From: a virus
IMG/VR virus record: IMGVR_UViG_3300003885_000005
Location: 1-50,671 of that record
Direction: 5' to 3' (one strand)
Length of the DNA: 50,671 nt
Shown here: positions 32,833 to 40,225 of the stretch, one piece after another
Numbering within the stretch: the stretch's first letter is position 1
How the letters are laid out: each line of letters starts with the position of its first letter
The notes under the pieces: model-generated
Database searches by the model: none
What the model saw: the letters and a program-made list of their open reading frames with translations, nothing else
What the model was told of the DNA's origin: nothing
Position numbers and translations under genes: made by a program

Positions 32833-32859
32833 ACTACCGTTCATTGAATGAACACAAGT
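32833..32859. promoter_or_regulatory. Dispersed 27-bp palindrome, copy 3
   Basis: Core GTTCATTGAATGAAC at 32839-32853, a perfect 7+1+7 dyad, flanked by ACTACC and ACAAGT. It lies between the SSB-like gene (stop at 32864) and the structured RNA at 32667-32826, so it could control read-through into the downstream genes. Confidence 0.75.
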
Positions 32860-32863
32860 TCAT

Positions 32864-33208
32864 TTAGACGGCCCAAACCTTATTCACAACATTCTGGATA
32901 CCATACTCCGGAGTCTCTTTCGTCCCGATCCTTACATTGATCTGGGCTCCTACCGCAATCTGCGGGTCAAACCCAGTTTCATCATATGCAGACTTCGCAG
33001 CATCCATCATAGCTTTGATCCTAGATGGAATCTTTGAGTTGGTGTTATGGAACAGGGTTCTTCCAGTTGTCAGTGCCAACAGCCAGTTAAAGTTTGTACT
33101 TTGTCCATCTTTTGATGTTTTGGGTTCCACGCTCTTAATCGTTACTACATAGTCCCCATCAGCTATTACATCATCTGCTTTGGTTAAATCTATTTCAAGC
33201 TTAGGCAT
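32864..33208 (-). CDS. Single-strand DNA-binding-like protein
   Basis: A 114-residue protein behind GAAGGAGGCAACAT. 'DGDYVVTIKSVEPKTSKDGQSTNFNWLLALTTG' followed by an OB-like strand order and 'INVRIGTKETPEYGIQNVVNKVW' resembles the DUF669/SSB-type proteins that accompany phage Sak4 recombinases. It sits two small genes downstream of the Sak4-like ATPase. Probably coats single-stranded DNA during recombination and replication. Confidence 0.62.
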   Translation of the reverse strand: MPKLEIDLTKADDVIADGDYVVTIKSVEPKTSKDGQSTNFNWLLALTTGRTLFHNTNSKIPSRIKAMMDAAKSAYDETGFDPQIAVGAQINVRIGTKETPEYGIQNVVNKVWAV

Positions 33209-33251
33209 ATGTTGCCTCCTTCAAAAAATAATAACACTGCTAATGCAGTGG

Positions 33252-33416
33252 TTAGTCAACATGTTTTTCTTCTGATGCTTCATAACCCTTTTGATAACTA
33301 TGGTCACATGACTCTTCATTACAAGTTATACAGGGCTGGAGTCTTACTTGCTCCCCAGTTGTTCCGTCTGCAACCTCAAGATCATTTCCACAAGCATCAC
33401 AAATGTACTTCGACAT
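33252..33416 (-). CDS. 54-residue zinc-ribbon protein
   Basis: ATG 33416 follows GAGGAGGTAACTTAA. Cysteine pairs CDAC and CITC with a further Cys in 'ESCDHS' suggest one zinc ribbon. It starts one base downstream of the stop of the gene upstream. Function unknown. Confidence 0.68.
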   Translation of the reverse strand: MSKYICDACGNDLEVADGTTGEQVRLQPCITCNEESCDHSYQKGYEASEEKHVD

Positions 33417-33614
33417 TTAAGTTACCTCCTCATTAAGTTTATGGTCACCACACCAATCTTTACTAGTTACAACAGGATATCCAGACATAGTTGGAGCGTG
33501 ACGCCTGCATCTACCAATTGTTTTAGATGGTACTTTTGGCGTATAATGCATACAAGTCGGACATAACATAAATTTACTACGATGTTTCCATGGGTCGTTT
33601 ACTTCTCTTGGCAT
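33417..33614 (-). CDS. Small phage zinc protein ('CPTC...CRRHAPTM...WCGDH')
   Basis: A 65-residue protein with CPTC, a Cys in 'GRCRRHAPTM' and 'DWCGDH', a metal-binding set recurrent in small phage proteins near recombination genes. Preceded by AAAGGAGATAGACA. The exact role of this family is unknown. Confidence 0.7.
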   Translation of the reverse strand: MPREVNDPWKHRSKFMLCPTCMHYTPKVPSKTIGRCRRHAPTMSGYPVVTSKDWCGDHKLNEEVT

Positions 33615-33627
33615 TGTCTATCTCCTT

Positions 33628-34431
33628 TTATTTAAGGTGTTTACTGAGCTCAGCGAAAGTCGCTGGCTTTAATGGGTCTGGGAGATGGTGCCTTGAACCG
33701 GCACCCCTAAATAATCCATGATTACGAGTACGCCAACAATAAGTTCCATCCTGAGCTTGTTCCATCCTCCAAACCTCGTCAAAGTACTCTGACATATTCT
33801 TGCCAAGGTTCTTAGTAGGCCCAACTGAGTATTCGCCTGTAAGTGTACCTGTATCAGACTGATCGAAGTCCTCATGACTAATACAAATAACATAAGATAC
33901 AATACTGCTAAGGTACTGAAGATTAGGAATGAACTGTCTAGCCAAAACACCTTCTAATGTTAAGTAATCCCCACGCCTAAGCTCTGGTACTTTATTAACA
34001 AACAGTATTCCATCTTTCCACAGCCTATACATAGCTGTAGTAGGGTCTATAATAACTGTTTTGAACGGCCCAACTTTCTTACCCTCTTTATTAACCAAGC
34101 ATCCATCTACAGCTAAGTCTGCCATCATCTTATTATACATTTCAAGTACTGGCATAGCCTCTTTAGCATGTTCTGGGGCGGGCCCTGTAGCACCACCTTT
34201 AACTAATTGCCAGCTCTTGAAGTCTAGTGGTGCAGCCTGCTTTTTGAACAACTGTATTGGTGTAACTTGAGCATGGTCAGGTACAACTAAAGTACCGTCT
34301 TTGTTCTTAGCATTCTGAACTGATGCAAAGCCAAGGTCAAAGTCAAGTAGAACTATAGGCTTCGGAAATGTACAAGCACTAACGGTCTTGCCAGTTTTTG
34401 GTTTTCCTACAATGTTTATTAGTAATCCCAT
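33628..34431 (-). CDS. Sak4-like RecA-fold ATPase (recombination)
   Basis: A 267-residue protein. Walker A 'GKPKTGKT' is at residues 9-16 and a Walker B 'TVIID' at about 122. 'ICISHEDFDQSDTGTLTGEYSVGPTKNLGKNMSEYFDEVWRM' resembles the L1/L2-like region of Sak4/AAA_24 phage ATPases. These single-strand annealing factors work with an SSB and an exonuclease, and here SSB-like and PD-(D/E)XK genes are close by. AAGGAGGTGTAA precedes ATG 34431. Confidence 0.82.
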   Translation of the reverse strand: MGLLINIVGKPKTGKTVSACTFPKPIVLLDFDLGFASVQNAKNKDGTLVVPDHAQVTPIQLFKKQAAPLDFKSWQLVKGGATGPAPEHAKEAMPVLEMYNKMMADLAVDGCLVNKEGKKVGPFKTVIIDPTTAMYRLWKDGILFVNKVPELRRGDYLTLEGVLARQFIPNLQYLSSIVSYVICISHEDFDQSDTGTLTGEYSVGPTKNLGKNMSEYFDEVWRMEQAQDGTYCWRTRNHGLFRGAGSRHHLPDPLKPATFAELSKHLK

Positions 34432-34466
34432 TTACACCTCCTTATATAGATTTAGTAGACAATCAT

Positions 34467-34571
34467 TCAAACCCAAATCAGTAATTCTAACCTCTCAACT
34501 TTTTCCTCTAAGTCTCGGATCCTTCTTTTCATTTCTGATATCTCTACATTGATTTCTACAGTTTCTTCCAT
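34467..34571 (-). CDS. 34-residue coiled-coil micro-protein
   Basis: ATG 34571 overlaps the stop of the gene upstream by one base (TAATG), with AAGGAGGTAATATA before it. Sequence 'VEINVEISEMKRRIRDLEEKVERLELL' is a clear heptad coiled coil. Possibly an oligomerisation or decoy peptide; the function is unknown. Confidence 0.55.
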   Translation of the reverse strand: MEETVEINVEISEMKRRIRDLEEKVERLELLIWV

Positions 34572-34876
34572 TATATTACCTCCTTATTAAACAAGTTTGC
34601 AATCTCTTCTTGGCTCATATTACTAAGAGCACTTTTAAGAGTCGCTTGGTTTATAGGTTTTGATGCTTTAGCTTTCTTTCCTATGTGTTCTAGGTAAGTA
34701 ATTAGTCTTCCGTCTTCAAGTAGTTTAAGCCCTGAGCTACATGAGTTACACCACATAAGACAGATTTTATCTTTTATTTCAAATGGCTCATCATTAACTA
34801 TAGCTTCTAATGTAGTTAAAAGAGATATTTGAACATCTACTTGTATGTTTTCTCTGTTACAATGAGGACAATTCAT
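34571..34876 (-). CDS. Zinc-ribbon protein with 'MSQEEIANLF' tail
   Basis: A 101-residue protein: CPHC and CNSC form a zinc ribbon, followed by a linker and the C-terminal helix 'LKSALSNMSQEEIANLFNKEVI', which resembles the tails at 31766 and 37390. Starts in an ATGA overlap with the gene upstream (34873). The shared tail suggests a common binding partner. Confidence 0.7.
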   Translation of the reverse strand: MNCPHCNRENIQVDVQISLLTTLEAIVNDEPFEIKDKICLMWCNSCSSGLKLLEDGRLITYLEHIGKKAKASKPINQATLKSALSNMSQEEIANLFNKEVI

Positions 34877-35010
34877 CCAAGGACCTCCTTTTTCTTTTTT
34901 GTGAATGGTATCTTAAAAAAGAAACTCTTAGAATGGGACTGGCCGTAGAATATTACAATGACTCTCCATGTATTATATATAGTATGTTGAGTCCATAGTT
35001 TAATTTTCAT
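34873..35010 (-). CDS. 45-residue basic protein
   Basis: ATG 35010 follows AAAAGGAAACCTAA, a leader also found before the ligase gene. Encodes an aromatic, Lys-rich peptide ('WRVIVIFYGQSHSKSFFFKIPFTKKKK'). Its stop overlaps the next start (ATGA). Function unknown. Confidence 0.58.
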   Translation of the reverse strand: MKIKLWTQHTIYNTWRVIVIFYGQSHSKSFFFKIPFTKKKKEVLG

Positions 35011-35022
35011 TTAGGTTTCCTT

Positions 35023-35916
35023 TTAAATAGATTTATCATCTCTAAACCTCAAAAATTGAGGGTGACGAGGTAAATCCTTCATACCTATTACCATACCTCT
35101 GTATTCAATAACTCTACCAATATACTTATCTTTATTTTGCCATATTTCCTTTGACATTTTGTGAGTAGAAGCAAGGCTAACAGAAAGTTTAAAGCCATTA
35201 AAAAATACTGTAAAAGCTGATGCTTGTTCAACCAAGATTCGATCACCTTTCTTTTTAGATGTTACACTACCCCCGAGCTCGTTCTTTTTCTTTATAGCTT
35301 TAGGGTCTACTATAGTGGCTTGTTCAACAGCTATGATAATAGCGTCAAAGGTAATGTATGGTTTCATCTTAAACATCAAACCTTCATTAAGAGTGCACCG
35401 ACCAGTTTTATAATAACCATCAGGCGACTTAAGAATCAATCCTTCATAACCGTTTAATAGAGCTTTATCCATTAAATCTTTAACATGAGCTGTGCTATAT
35501 ACAAATGTTTGAGTAACTTTAATAAATCTGTTGTCTAATAAAAGAGTTTGGTAGTCATTTACTCTTTGAGCAAAAGGTTTCTTTAAATCTTCTGTTTTAA
35601 CTATATCAAAACAGTGATAGTTAATACTATTTGGAATCAATTTATTGTGTGTCTGAGTTACACCTACAATATCTCCAAAAGGTATATCGTGACTATACCA
35701 CTCGCCATCAAGAATTAAATTATTATCTTTAGTGTATGCACACACTTCTTTAATTAGTAACTTTAACTGAGCATTTGGAATATGTTTAAGACTTCTAGAT
35801 AATAATTCTCCTTTAGCAATTAAACACCGTACCCCGTCCATCTTTACTGAGGCTAATAATGGAAATGGTAAAGCTTTAATATCTAATTGCTTATTAGGTG
35901 CTAACATTGGTTTCAT
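35023..35916 (-). CDS. ATP-dependent DNA ligase
   Basis: A 297-residue protein. The adenylation motif K-x-D-G-x-R is at residues 25-30 ('KMDGVR'), followed by 'LILDGEWYSHDIPFGDIVG' (motif III region), 'EGLILKSPDGYYKTGR' (motif IV) and 'LMFKMKP' (motif V), then a short OB domain. Small ATP-dependent ligases of this size join nicks in phage DNA. The gene starts within the last codons of the gene upstream, behind ATAAGGAAACCTAA. Confidence 0.9.
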   Translation of the reverse strand: MKPMLAPNKQLDIKALPFPLLASVKMDGVRCLIAKGELLSRSLKHIPNAQLKLLIKEVCAYTKDNNLILDGEWYSHDIPFGDIVGVTQTHNKLIPNSINYHCFDIVKTEDLKKPFAQRVNDYQTLLLDNRFIKVTQTFVYSTAHVKDLMDKALLNGYEGLILKSPDGYYKTGRCTLNEGLMFKMKPYITFDAIIIAVEQATIVDPKAIKKKNELGGSVTSKKKGDRILVEQASAFTVFFNGFKLSVSLASTHKMSKEIWQNKDKYIGRVIEYRGMVIGMKDLPRHPQFLRFRDDKSI

Positions 35917-36104
35917 TTAGGTTTCCTTATTATAGGACCTTTATGGCCTTTTATCTGATATATTACATTATTCAGATTATGAACAGTAGACATAACTAGT
36001 ATACCTGGGAACATCTTTTGTATCTTTTTGATATTAGCCTGCATACCTTTGATGGTGAATATAACTTGGTTCTTAAATTGAGCATCAGATACTTTACGTT
36101 TCAT
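35913..36104 (-). CDS. Small basic hypothetical protein
   Basis: A 63-residue basic protein ('MKRKVSDAQFKNQVIFTIKGMQANIKKIQKMFPGILVMS'), probably one helix plus strands. Coupled by ATGA overlaps to the membrane micro-gene upstream and the ligase downstream. Function unknown. Confidence 0.62.
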   Translation of the reverse strand: MKRKVSDAQFKNQVIFTIKGMQANIKKIQKMFPGILVMSTVHNLNNVIYQIKGHKGPIIRKPK

Positions 36105-36205
36105 TCCACACCTCTACTAAACATTAGAAGCACAATAAGTAAGATTATTAATATAACTATTGGTGCCATTACTGGTATTGTTAATATAGAATCAAGGTCT
36201 ATCAT
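36101..36205 (-). CDS. 34-residue single-span membrane protein
   Basis: ATG 36205 sits inside the end of the nuclease gene, behind AAGGAGCGG. Residues ~7-29 ('ILTIPVMAPIVILIILLIVLLMF') form a transmembrane helix. Coupled to the next gene by ATGA. Unknown function; one of three tiny membrane proteins in the early block. Confidence 0.62.
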   Translation of the reverse strand: MIDLDSILTIPVMAPIVILIILLIVLLMFSRGVE

Positions 36206-37152
36206 TTCTTATCCGCTCCTTCTTTTCTCAACCTAGATATATCCCAAGGCTCCCACAACTCCCTCTTATATATACTACTCAACTCCATCTTTTCAAGGTT
36301 ATGCACAGTTGGGTGCTCCGTACAAATGGGTAAGTACTCACAAGTGAATCCAACCAAAGGAGCACAAGCGTCTGTATTCATAGGCCAAACTTTAGTCTCT
36401 TTAAACCTAACCAGATGTGAGTACCATTCTTTAATATTAACAATCCAGTTATCAACGTCTTCCTTTGACCTCACCGTGATGAATCTAAAGGGCTTGTTCT
36501 TATCGGCTTTTTTCTTCTGAGCTGCCGGGCCCTTTTCTCTTGTCCTAGTCTCATCATAGATAGGTATAACATCTAAGATCGCTCCATAAGGCATCTCACC
36601 AGTGTTGATGTACCATGCTGAGACATAACCATCTATCTGGGCATTGGGCTTAGTACGTAAATGCCAACGCTCACCAACAACAGTGGTGGTTTTGGTTTCT
36701 TCAATCATACGACCATAAGAGGCTATCTCCTTAGCAGCATCAATAACGCCGACAAAGATAAAATCGTCTAAGTCTACTGCAAAGCCGATCTCGACATGAG
36801 TTGTAGTGTAGGGTTCATCCTTCCATCTCTCAAAATAGTTATCCATAACTTTATTTATAACAGTTTCATTACGTAGGTCATCTGGATTAGGTATTGCAAG
36901 CATAGCTTTTGACACAGCCATCAAGGCTACTGCCTTGCAGTCTTCGTGAGGGACTCCTTTCATTTTAGCTTTTAAATAAGTCGCTTTAGATAAATGACAA
37001 GCAGAGCCTGTAGACAGCGCGGCGGATGTTACTGCTGTGGCAATCTGTTGCTCAACACGAAGAAAGAATTTACGAGGACAAAGCTTGAGTAAACCCATAG
37101 AGGAGTTATCAAGCCAGAGTTTGTTTTCGTTTAGTATGCCAATGGTTTTCAT
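36202..37152 (-). CDS. PD-(D/E)XK nuclease with Fe-S type cysteines (RecB/Cas4-like)
   Basis: A 316-residue protein. 'LLKLCPRKFFLR' at about 21-32 is the opening of RecB/AddB/Cas4-type domains. The nuclease core is 'VGVIDAAKE' (D138) and E152-T-K154. Four cysteines, one near the N terminus (C25) and three near the C terminus ('CAPLVGFTCEYLPIC'), fit an iron-sulphur cluster. With Sak4-like ATPase, SSB-like protein and ligase nearby, it is probably the exonuclease of the phage recombination module. Confidence 0.85.
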   Translation of the reverse strand: MKTIGILNENKLWLDNSSMGLLKLCPRKFFLRVEQQIATAVTSAALSTGSACHLSKATYLKAKMKGVPHEDCKAVALMAVSKAMLAIPNPDDLRNETVINKVMDNYFERWKDEPYTTTHVEIGFAVDLDDFIFVGVIDAAKEIASYGRMIEETKTTTVVGERWHLRTKPNAQIDGYVSAWYINTGEMPYGAILDVIPIYDETRTREKGPAAQKKKADKNKPFRFITVRSKEDVDNWIVNIKEWYSHLVRFKETKVWPMNTDACAPLVGFTCEYLPICTEHPTVHNLEKMELSSIYKRELWEPWDISRLRKEGADKK

Positions 37153-37161
37153 TTAGGCTCC

Positions 37162-37305
37162 TTAGTAATTTATCCTCTTACATTCAATGCACTTCATATA
37201 TGACTCATCATCAAGCATAATTCGGGATAGTTCTCCACCACAGTATTCACAGACCTGTTCTGCTATATCAGATGCGCTTTCCGTCCATTTATTTTCTTGG
37301 TACAT
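37162..37305 (-). CDS. 47-residue zinc-ribbon protein
   Basis: ATG 37305 follows TTAGGAGCCTAAA. Contains CEYC and CIEC, a simple zinc ribbon. The stop is followed at once by the ribosome site of the nuclease gene (AAGGAGCCTAA). Function unknown. Confidence 0.66.
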   Translation of the reverse strand: MYQENKWTESASDIAEQVCEYCGGELSRIMLDDESYMKCIECKRINY

Positions 37306-37324
37306 TTTAGGCTCCTAAAAGGTT

Positions 37325-37366
37325 AGATAGGCACCACCTTCGCTAGCCTGAAGATGGCACCTATCT
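37325..37366. terminator. Strong interrupted hairpin between two early genes
   Basis: AGATAGG pairs with CCTATCT, then after two mismatches CCA with TGG and CTTC with GAAG, around the 8-base loop GCTAGCCT. It lies between the stop of 37390-37764 and the zinc-ribbon gene in the leftward transcript. No T-run follows, so it may be an attenuator, processing site or protein-binding hairpin rather than a classical terminator. Confidence 0.5.
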
Positions 37367-37389
37367 GGGTTAAAGGTTAATAATGTAAC

Positions 37390-37764
37390 TTACTCTTCAG
37401 ATAAGTCGCTTAGGAGTTTCTCGATATCTTCTTTAGACATCTTCGAGAGAACTTCCTTGACCTGTTTCTGAGTGGGTCCAGTTCCACGTCTGGATACTCC
37501 AGGAACATAACTGCTCGCAGCTTCCTGAGCATCTTCCTGTGTCCTGTGGCGCCGACAAAGAGCTTGTACTTTAATCTTGATCATATCAAGAAGACAGCTC
37601 AACGCTGGAACCTCGCCAAACATTTGTGCAGCTTCTTCCAGACTCTCGGGCATGTTATAGAGTACGGTGCCATCATATGAGTGGGCAGCCGCAGTCTCGT
37701 TACCGTCATCGTCTGTTTCTGCAGAAAAGTTTGCTTTGTAACTGATTGTTTCCTGTTTAGGCAT
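37390..37764 (-). CDS. Phage early protein with 'MSKEDIEKLL' tail
   Basis: A 124-residue protein behind AAGGAGGTAAACCTT. A beta-rich N terminus is followed by helices ('ESLEEAAQMFGEVPALSCLLDMIKIKVQALCRRHR') and a disordered linker ending in 'VLSKMSKEDIEKLLSDLSEE'. The layout resembles the protein at 41307-41657. The tail is shared with proteins at 31766 and 34571. Role unknown; its position at the promoter-proximal side suggests early expression. Confidence 0.65.
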   Translation of the reverse strand: MPKQETISYKANFSAETDDDGNETAAAHSYDGTVLYNMPESLEEAAQMFGEVPALSCLLDMIKIKVQALCRRHRTQEDAQEAASSYVPGVSRRGTGPTQKQVKEVLSKMSKEDIEKLLSDLSEE

Positions 37765-37809
37765 AAGGTTTACCTCCTTTATTAGATTTGAGTTTCTTAA
37801 CCTAAAAGA

Positions 37810-38037
37810 TTAAGTGCAAGAATGTTGCTCTAGTTGTTCTTTTATAAAATCTAAGATTGATCTAATATTAGCTTCATGTATAGTTGCTTCACTTCCCATA
37901 TCCCATATAATTTTAGTACTGTCAAAGAAACTATCTTGATATTTTATTGTAATCTCTTTTTTAGCCTTATCATGTCTAACACAAAAGGCACTTTTTACAC
38001 TTGAAAGTGTTTCAATATTTCTGTTAGGTTCATACAT
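37810..38037 (-). CDS. Hypothetical protein, 75 residues
   Basis: ATG 38037 is preferred because AGAGGAACTATAAAT precedes it; a longer frame to 38085 lacks a ribosome site. Contains a beta hairpin ('KKEITIKYQDSFFDSTKIIWDMG') and a C-terminal helix. Function unknown. Confidence 0.58.
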   Translation of the reverse strand: MYEPNRNIETLSSVKSAFCVRHDKAKKEITIKYQDSFFDSTKIIWDMGSEATIHEANIRSILDFIKEQLEQHSCT

Positions 38038-38176
38038 ATTTATAGTTCCTCTATTATTTATTGGCAGCCTATATACAGTAGTCATCTATAGACAGCATTA
38101 GCCTAACGAGGGAAAGGCAAGTGTACAACACTTCCAACCCCGGACTACTTGCTATTGACAAGTCAATTACCCAGTA

Positions 38177-38404
38177 TTATATATTTATCCTTCTACATTT
38201 TGATGCAAGCTTATTACGTTTATGTCTTGCGATACGATAGTTTTTAATACCATAAGTTCCTTTAGCGCTTGCAGAAGGTAAACTATATATCGATGGTGTT
38301 CTTGCTTGACCTAAAAAAGCAAGTGCTGCGAGAACACTAATACAATAATTTTTCTGTGTATGCTCCTTAACTAACTTTGGTCTATCAGTTCCATCATATA
38401 TCAT
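38177..38404 (-). CDS. Small basic protein, possible membrane segment
   Basis: 75 residues from ATG 38404 (AAAGGAGTCATA before it, one-base TAATG overlap with the gene upstream). A mildly hydrophobic stretch 'NYCISVLAALAFLGQA' could be a membrane helix; the C-terminal half is Arg/Lys-rich ('RIARHKRNKLASKCRR'). It ends before a ~90-base hairpin-containing gap. Function unknown. Confidence 0.58.
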   Translation of the reverse strand: MIYDGTDRPKLVKEHTQKNYCISVLAALAFLGQARTPSIYSLPSASAKGTYGIKNYRIARHKRNKLASKCRRINI

Positions 38405-38640
38405 TATGACTCCTTTACACACTCAAACTTTTTTAACTGTTTAAACTGCTGCATTACGTCTTTTGTTTCTTGTCTTAGCTCATCAGATAAACCTGTAGGC
38501 TTCTCGAACTTAGTTAGTTCAAGTTGTAGTTGCCCTTTCTTTGTCATGTTATCTAGTTGGATAGCTGTAATATGCCCATGATGAAAGAGCATATACAACT
38601 GTCCCCAGTAACACTTGATTGGTAGCTTAATAGTGCTCAT
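38404..38640 (-). CDS. Hypothetical protein, 78 residues
   Basis: Beta-strand N terminus ('IKLPIKCYWGQLYMLFHHGHITAIQL') and a charged helical C terminus. Overlaps the upstream gene by 4 bases (ATGA). No family recognised. Confidence 0.6.
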   Translation of the reverse strand: MSTIKLPIKCYWGQLYMLFHHGHITAIQLDNMTKKGQLQLELTKFEKPTGLSDELRQETKDVMQQFKQLKKFECVKES

Positions 38641-38900
38641 TTTCTTTTAACTTTGGTATCTCTATCAGCAGTCTCAAAAGGTAAGTTAGCATTAAAACCT
38701 ACAGCATTTTCCCTTTTAATTTGCCTTTGTATAGAATCAATATCTATTCTAAATATTATAGTGTCTCCATGTTTATCGGTTCTTCTACCAACATATTTTT
38801 CTACGTCTTCAGTTGAACAGTTATCACATTGGTCTATATAACCATTACTTAACTGTTTAGTACGTTGGTTTATTTCTTTGCTACAATTCCTACATATCAT
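38637..38900 (-). CDS. Zinc-ribbon protein, 87 residues
   Basis: Starts behind AAAGGAATAGTT. N-terminal CRNC and CDNC form a zinc ribbon; a helical middle and a Lys-rich end ('DTKVKRK') follow. Coupled to the next gene by ATGA. Palindrome copy 4 lies just upstream. Function unknown. Confidence 0.66.
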   Translation of the reverse strand: MICRNCSKEINQRTKQLSNGYIDQCDNCSTEDVEKYVGRRTDKHGDTIIFRIDIDSIQRQIKRENAVGFNANLPFETADRDTKVKRK

Positions 38901-38916
38901 AACTATTCCTTTCTAT

Positions 38917-39402
38917 TTAGTTACGTTCATGAAATGAACAATACTTGTCAACCACCATCATAGGATAATAAGTATGCTCATCTTCATATCGTTCAATCTT
39001 TGGTATGCTTACTGGGATATCTTTCTTCTTGCTAAGGATAATATCTATTAACTGTGTTTGTGGCAGAGTCATAAGATACTGTCTACACTTTGAACAACTA
39101 TTCACTTTACAATTTCCTTTTCCTGATGTGTAGAATGGGCTGAGTGTTACCCATTCTTTCTTACAAATTGCTGTGGAGTGGTGCTCCTTGACATGACCAC
39201 AAAGTAAGCATGTAGTATTATACACAATAAAGTAATCACCTTTTTTTGCTTTGGGTCCTCTTGGTATGCCTTGCTTCTTTGATGCTTGTGGTAATAGATT
39301 TTTTAGCTCCTCGCCACTTAGATTGTACAACTTCTTGATTTGCTGGTCGTCAAAGCCCATTGATTTTAGGGCCTTGGCATCTTCAGGACTACAGTAGGAC
39401 AT
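38917..39402 (-). CDS. Cys-rich early protein with 'LSGEELKNLL' helix
   Basis: A 161-residue protein behind AAAGGAGCCAAAA. The N terminus 'EDAKALKSMGFDDQQIKKLYNLSGEELKNLLPQ' is helical and UBA-like in pattern. The middle carries four cysteine pairs ('CLLC', 'CKVNSCSKC', and single Cys/His), likely two zinc sites. Its last codons are part of palindrome copy 4. Function unknown. Confidence 0.68.
   Translation of the reverse strand: MSYCSPEDAKALKSMGFDDQQIKKLYNLSGEELKNLLPQASKKQGIPRGPKAKKGDYFIVYNTTCLLCGHVKEHHSTAICKKEWVTLSPFYTSGKGNCKVNSCSKCRQYLMTLPQTQLIDIILSKKKDIPVSIPKIERYEDEHTYYPMMVVDKYCSFHERN
38919..38945. promoter_or_regulatory. Dispersed 27-bp palindrome, copy 4
   Basis: Core GTTCATGAAATGAAC at 38925-38939, flanked by AGTTAC and AATACT. 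It overlaps the final codons and stop region of the gene at 38917-39402, so the palindrome is accommodated inside coding sequence, and it lies just before the next gene of the leftward operon. Confidence 0.7.
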
Positions 39403-39432
39403 TTTTGGCTCCTTTGGCTAAAAGGTTAATAG

Positions 39433-39534
39433 TTAACTAGCTAAACTATAAATTGTTATAGTCACTACTATCATCAATACTGCTAATATAAGCACATTTA
39501 TTGTTAATTCTTCAAGAAAGTTTAATATTCTCAT
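39433..39534 (-). CDS. 33-residue single-span membrane protein, first gene of the early operon
   Basis: ATG 39534 lies 8 bases after AAAGGAT and about 47 bases after the predicted start point of the 39588 promoter. Residues ~12-28 ('VLILAVLMIVVTITIYSL') form a transmembrane helix. First gene behind the main early promoter, so probably made very early in infection. Confidence 0.6.
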   Translation of the reverse strand: MRILNFLEELTINVLILAVLMIVVTITIYSLAS

Positions 39535-39587
39535 AAACATATCCTTTTGTTTAGGTTATCAAAAGTGTATAATTTCATCAATGACTG

Positions 39588-39617
39588 ATTATAACATATT
39601 TTGATGTCAAATGTCAA
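39588..39617 (-). promoter_or_regulatory. Consensus sigma70-type promoter, leftward
   Basis: On the minus strand TTGACA (39617-39612), 18-base spacer, TATAAT (39593-39588); both hexamers are perfect. It faces the early block starting at 39534 and would be read by the host RNA polymerase. The spacer holds the near-palindrome TTTGACATCAAA, a possible operator. Confidence 0.85.
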
Positions 39618-39658
39618 TAAAATAATCACCCTATCATAAACATAATAACAGCATTGAT

Positions 39659-40042
39659 TTATTTACCAAGTTTACCTATCATATCCTTGATACGCTTTTC
39701 ACCTGTTTGCTTAGCTTCTTTCTTCAACTCCTTAAACACACGCTCAAGGTCTGGGTCTCCAATGTTTGCTTTTGGTTCCAGCGCGCTTAGTGGCAATAGT
39801 TTAAACACCTCCAACATATCAGCCACTAGATGCTTTGAACCCTTCTTACCATACATCTCTATACTCCATATAATAAGCGTGGTATTCATAACCGCCGAGG
39901 TATAAGACTCTTTCAAGCCTTGTCGTCTAAGCTCATTGTTGATATGGTTCCTGAGCAACCAAGATTCATCATAGCTACTCATGATTACCTTGACCGCACC
40001 GACTCTGATTAGTTCATCTATTACTATGTTATGGTCAATCAC
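39659..40042 (-). CDS. Hypothetical protein, 127 residues
   Basis: Helical, charged protein ('MIDHNIVIDELIRVGAVKVIMSSYDESWLLRNHINNELRRQGLKESYTSAVMNTTLIIWSIEMYG'), ending in a basic helix. Starts one base after the stop of the gene upstream. In the short leftward operon that begins at 40528. No family recognised. Confidence 0.62.
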   Translation of the reverse strand: MIDHNIVIDELIRVGAVKVIMSSYDESWLLRNHINNELRRQGLKESYTSAVMNTTLIIWSIEMYGKKGSKHLVADMLEVFKLLPLSALEPKANIGDPDLERVFKELKKEAKQTGEKRIKDMIGKLGK

Positions 40043-40225
40043 TTATACTATTCCAACCTCCACTATCTTCAACCTAAACGTATTGATAGTTGTATCACCT
40101 ACATTCAGCTCCCTCTCCAACATAATCACCTCATTAGGCTTAAGCTTCTCTAGCACATCTTGTTGGAGCTTAACGTAACCGATTAACCTGTTCTCTTGTA
40201 TTATGGTTATACCCTTGCTTAACAT
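40043..40225 (-). CDS. Hypothetical protein, 60 residues
   Basis: A small beta-rich protein with a central charged helix ('DVLEKLKPNEVIMLERELNVGDTTINTFRLKIVEVG'), adjacent without gap to genes on both sides. Function unknown. Confidence 0.6.
   Translation of the reverse strand: MLSKGITIIQENRLIGYVKLQQDVLEKLKPNEVIMLERELNVGDTTINTFRLKIVEVGIV

Noticed and set aside
36202-37152. Cas4 identity for the PD-(D/E)XK protein
   Set aside because: The Fe-S cysteine layout is shared by many RecB/AddB-type phage nucleases, and there is no CRISPR array. The ligase, Sak4-like and SSB-like neighbours point to recombination.
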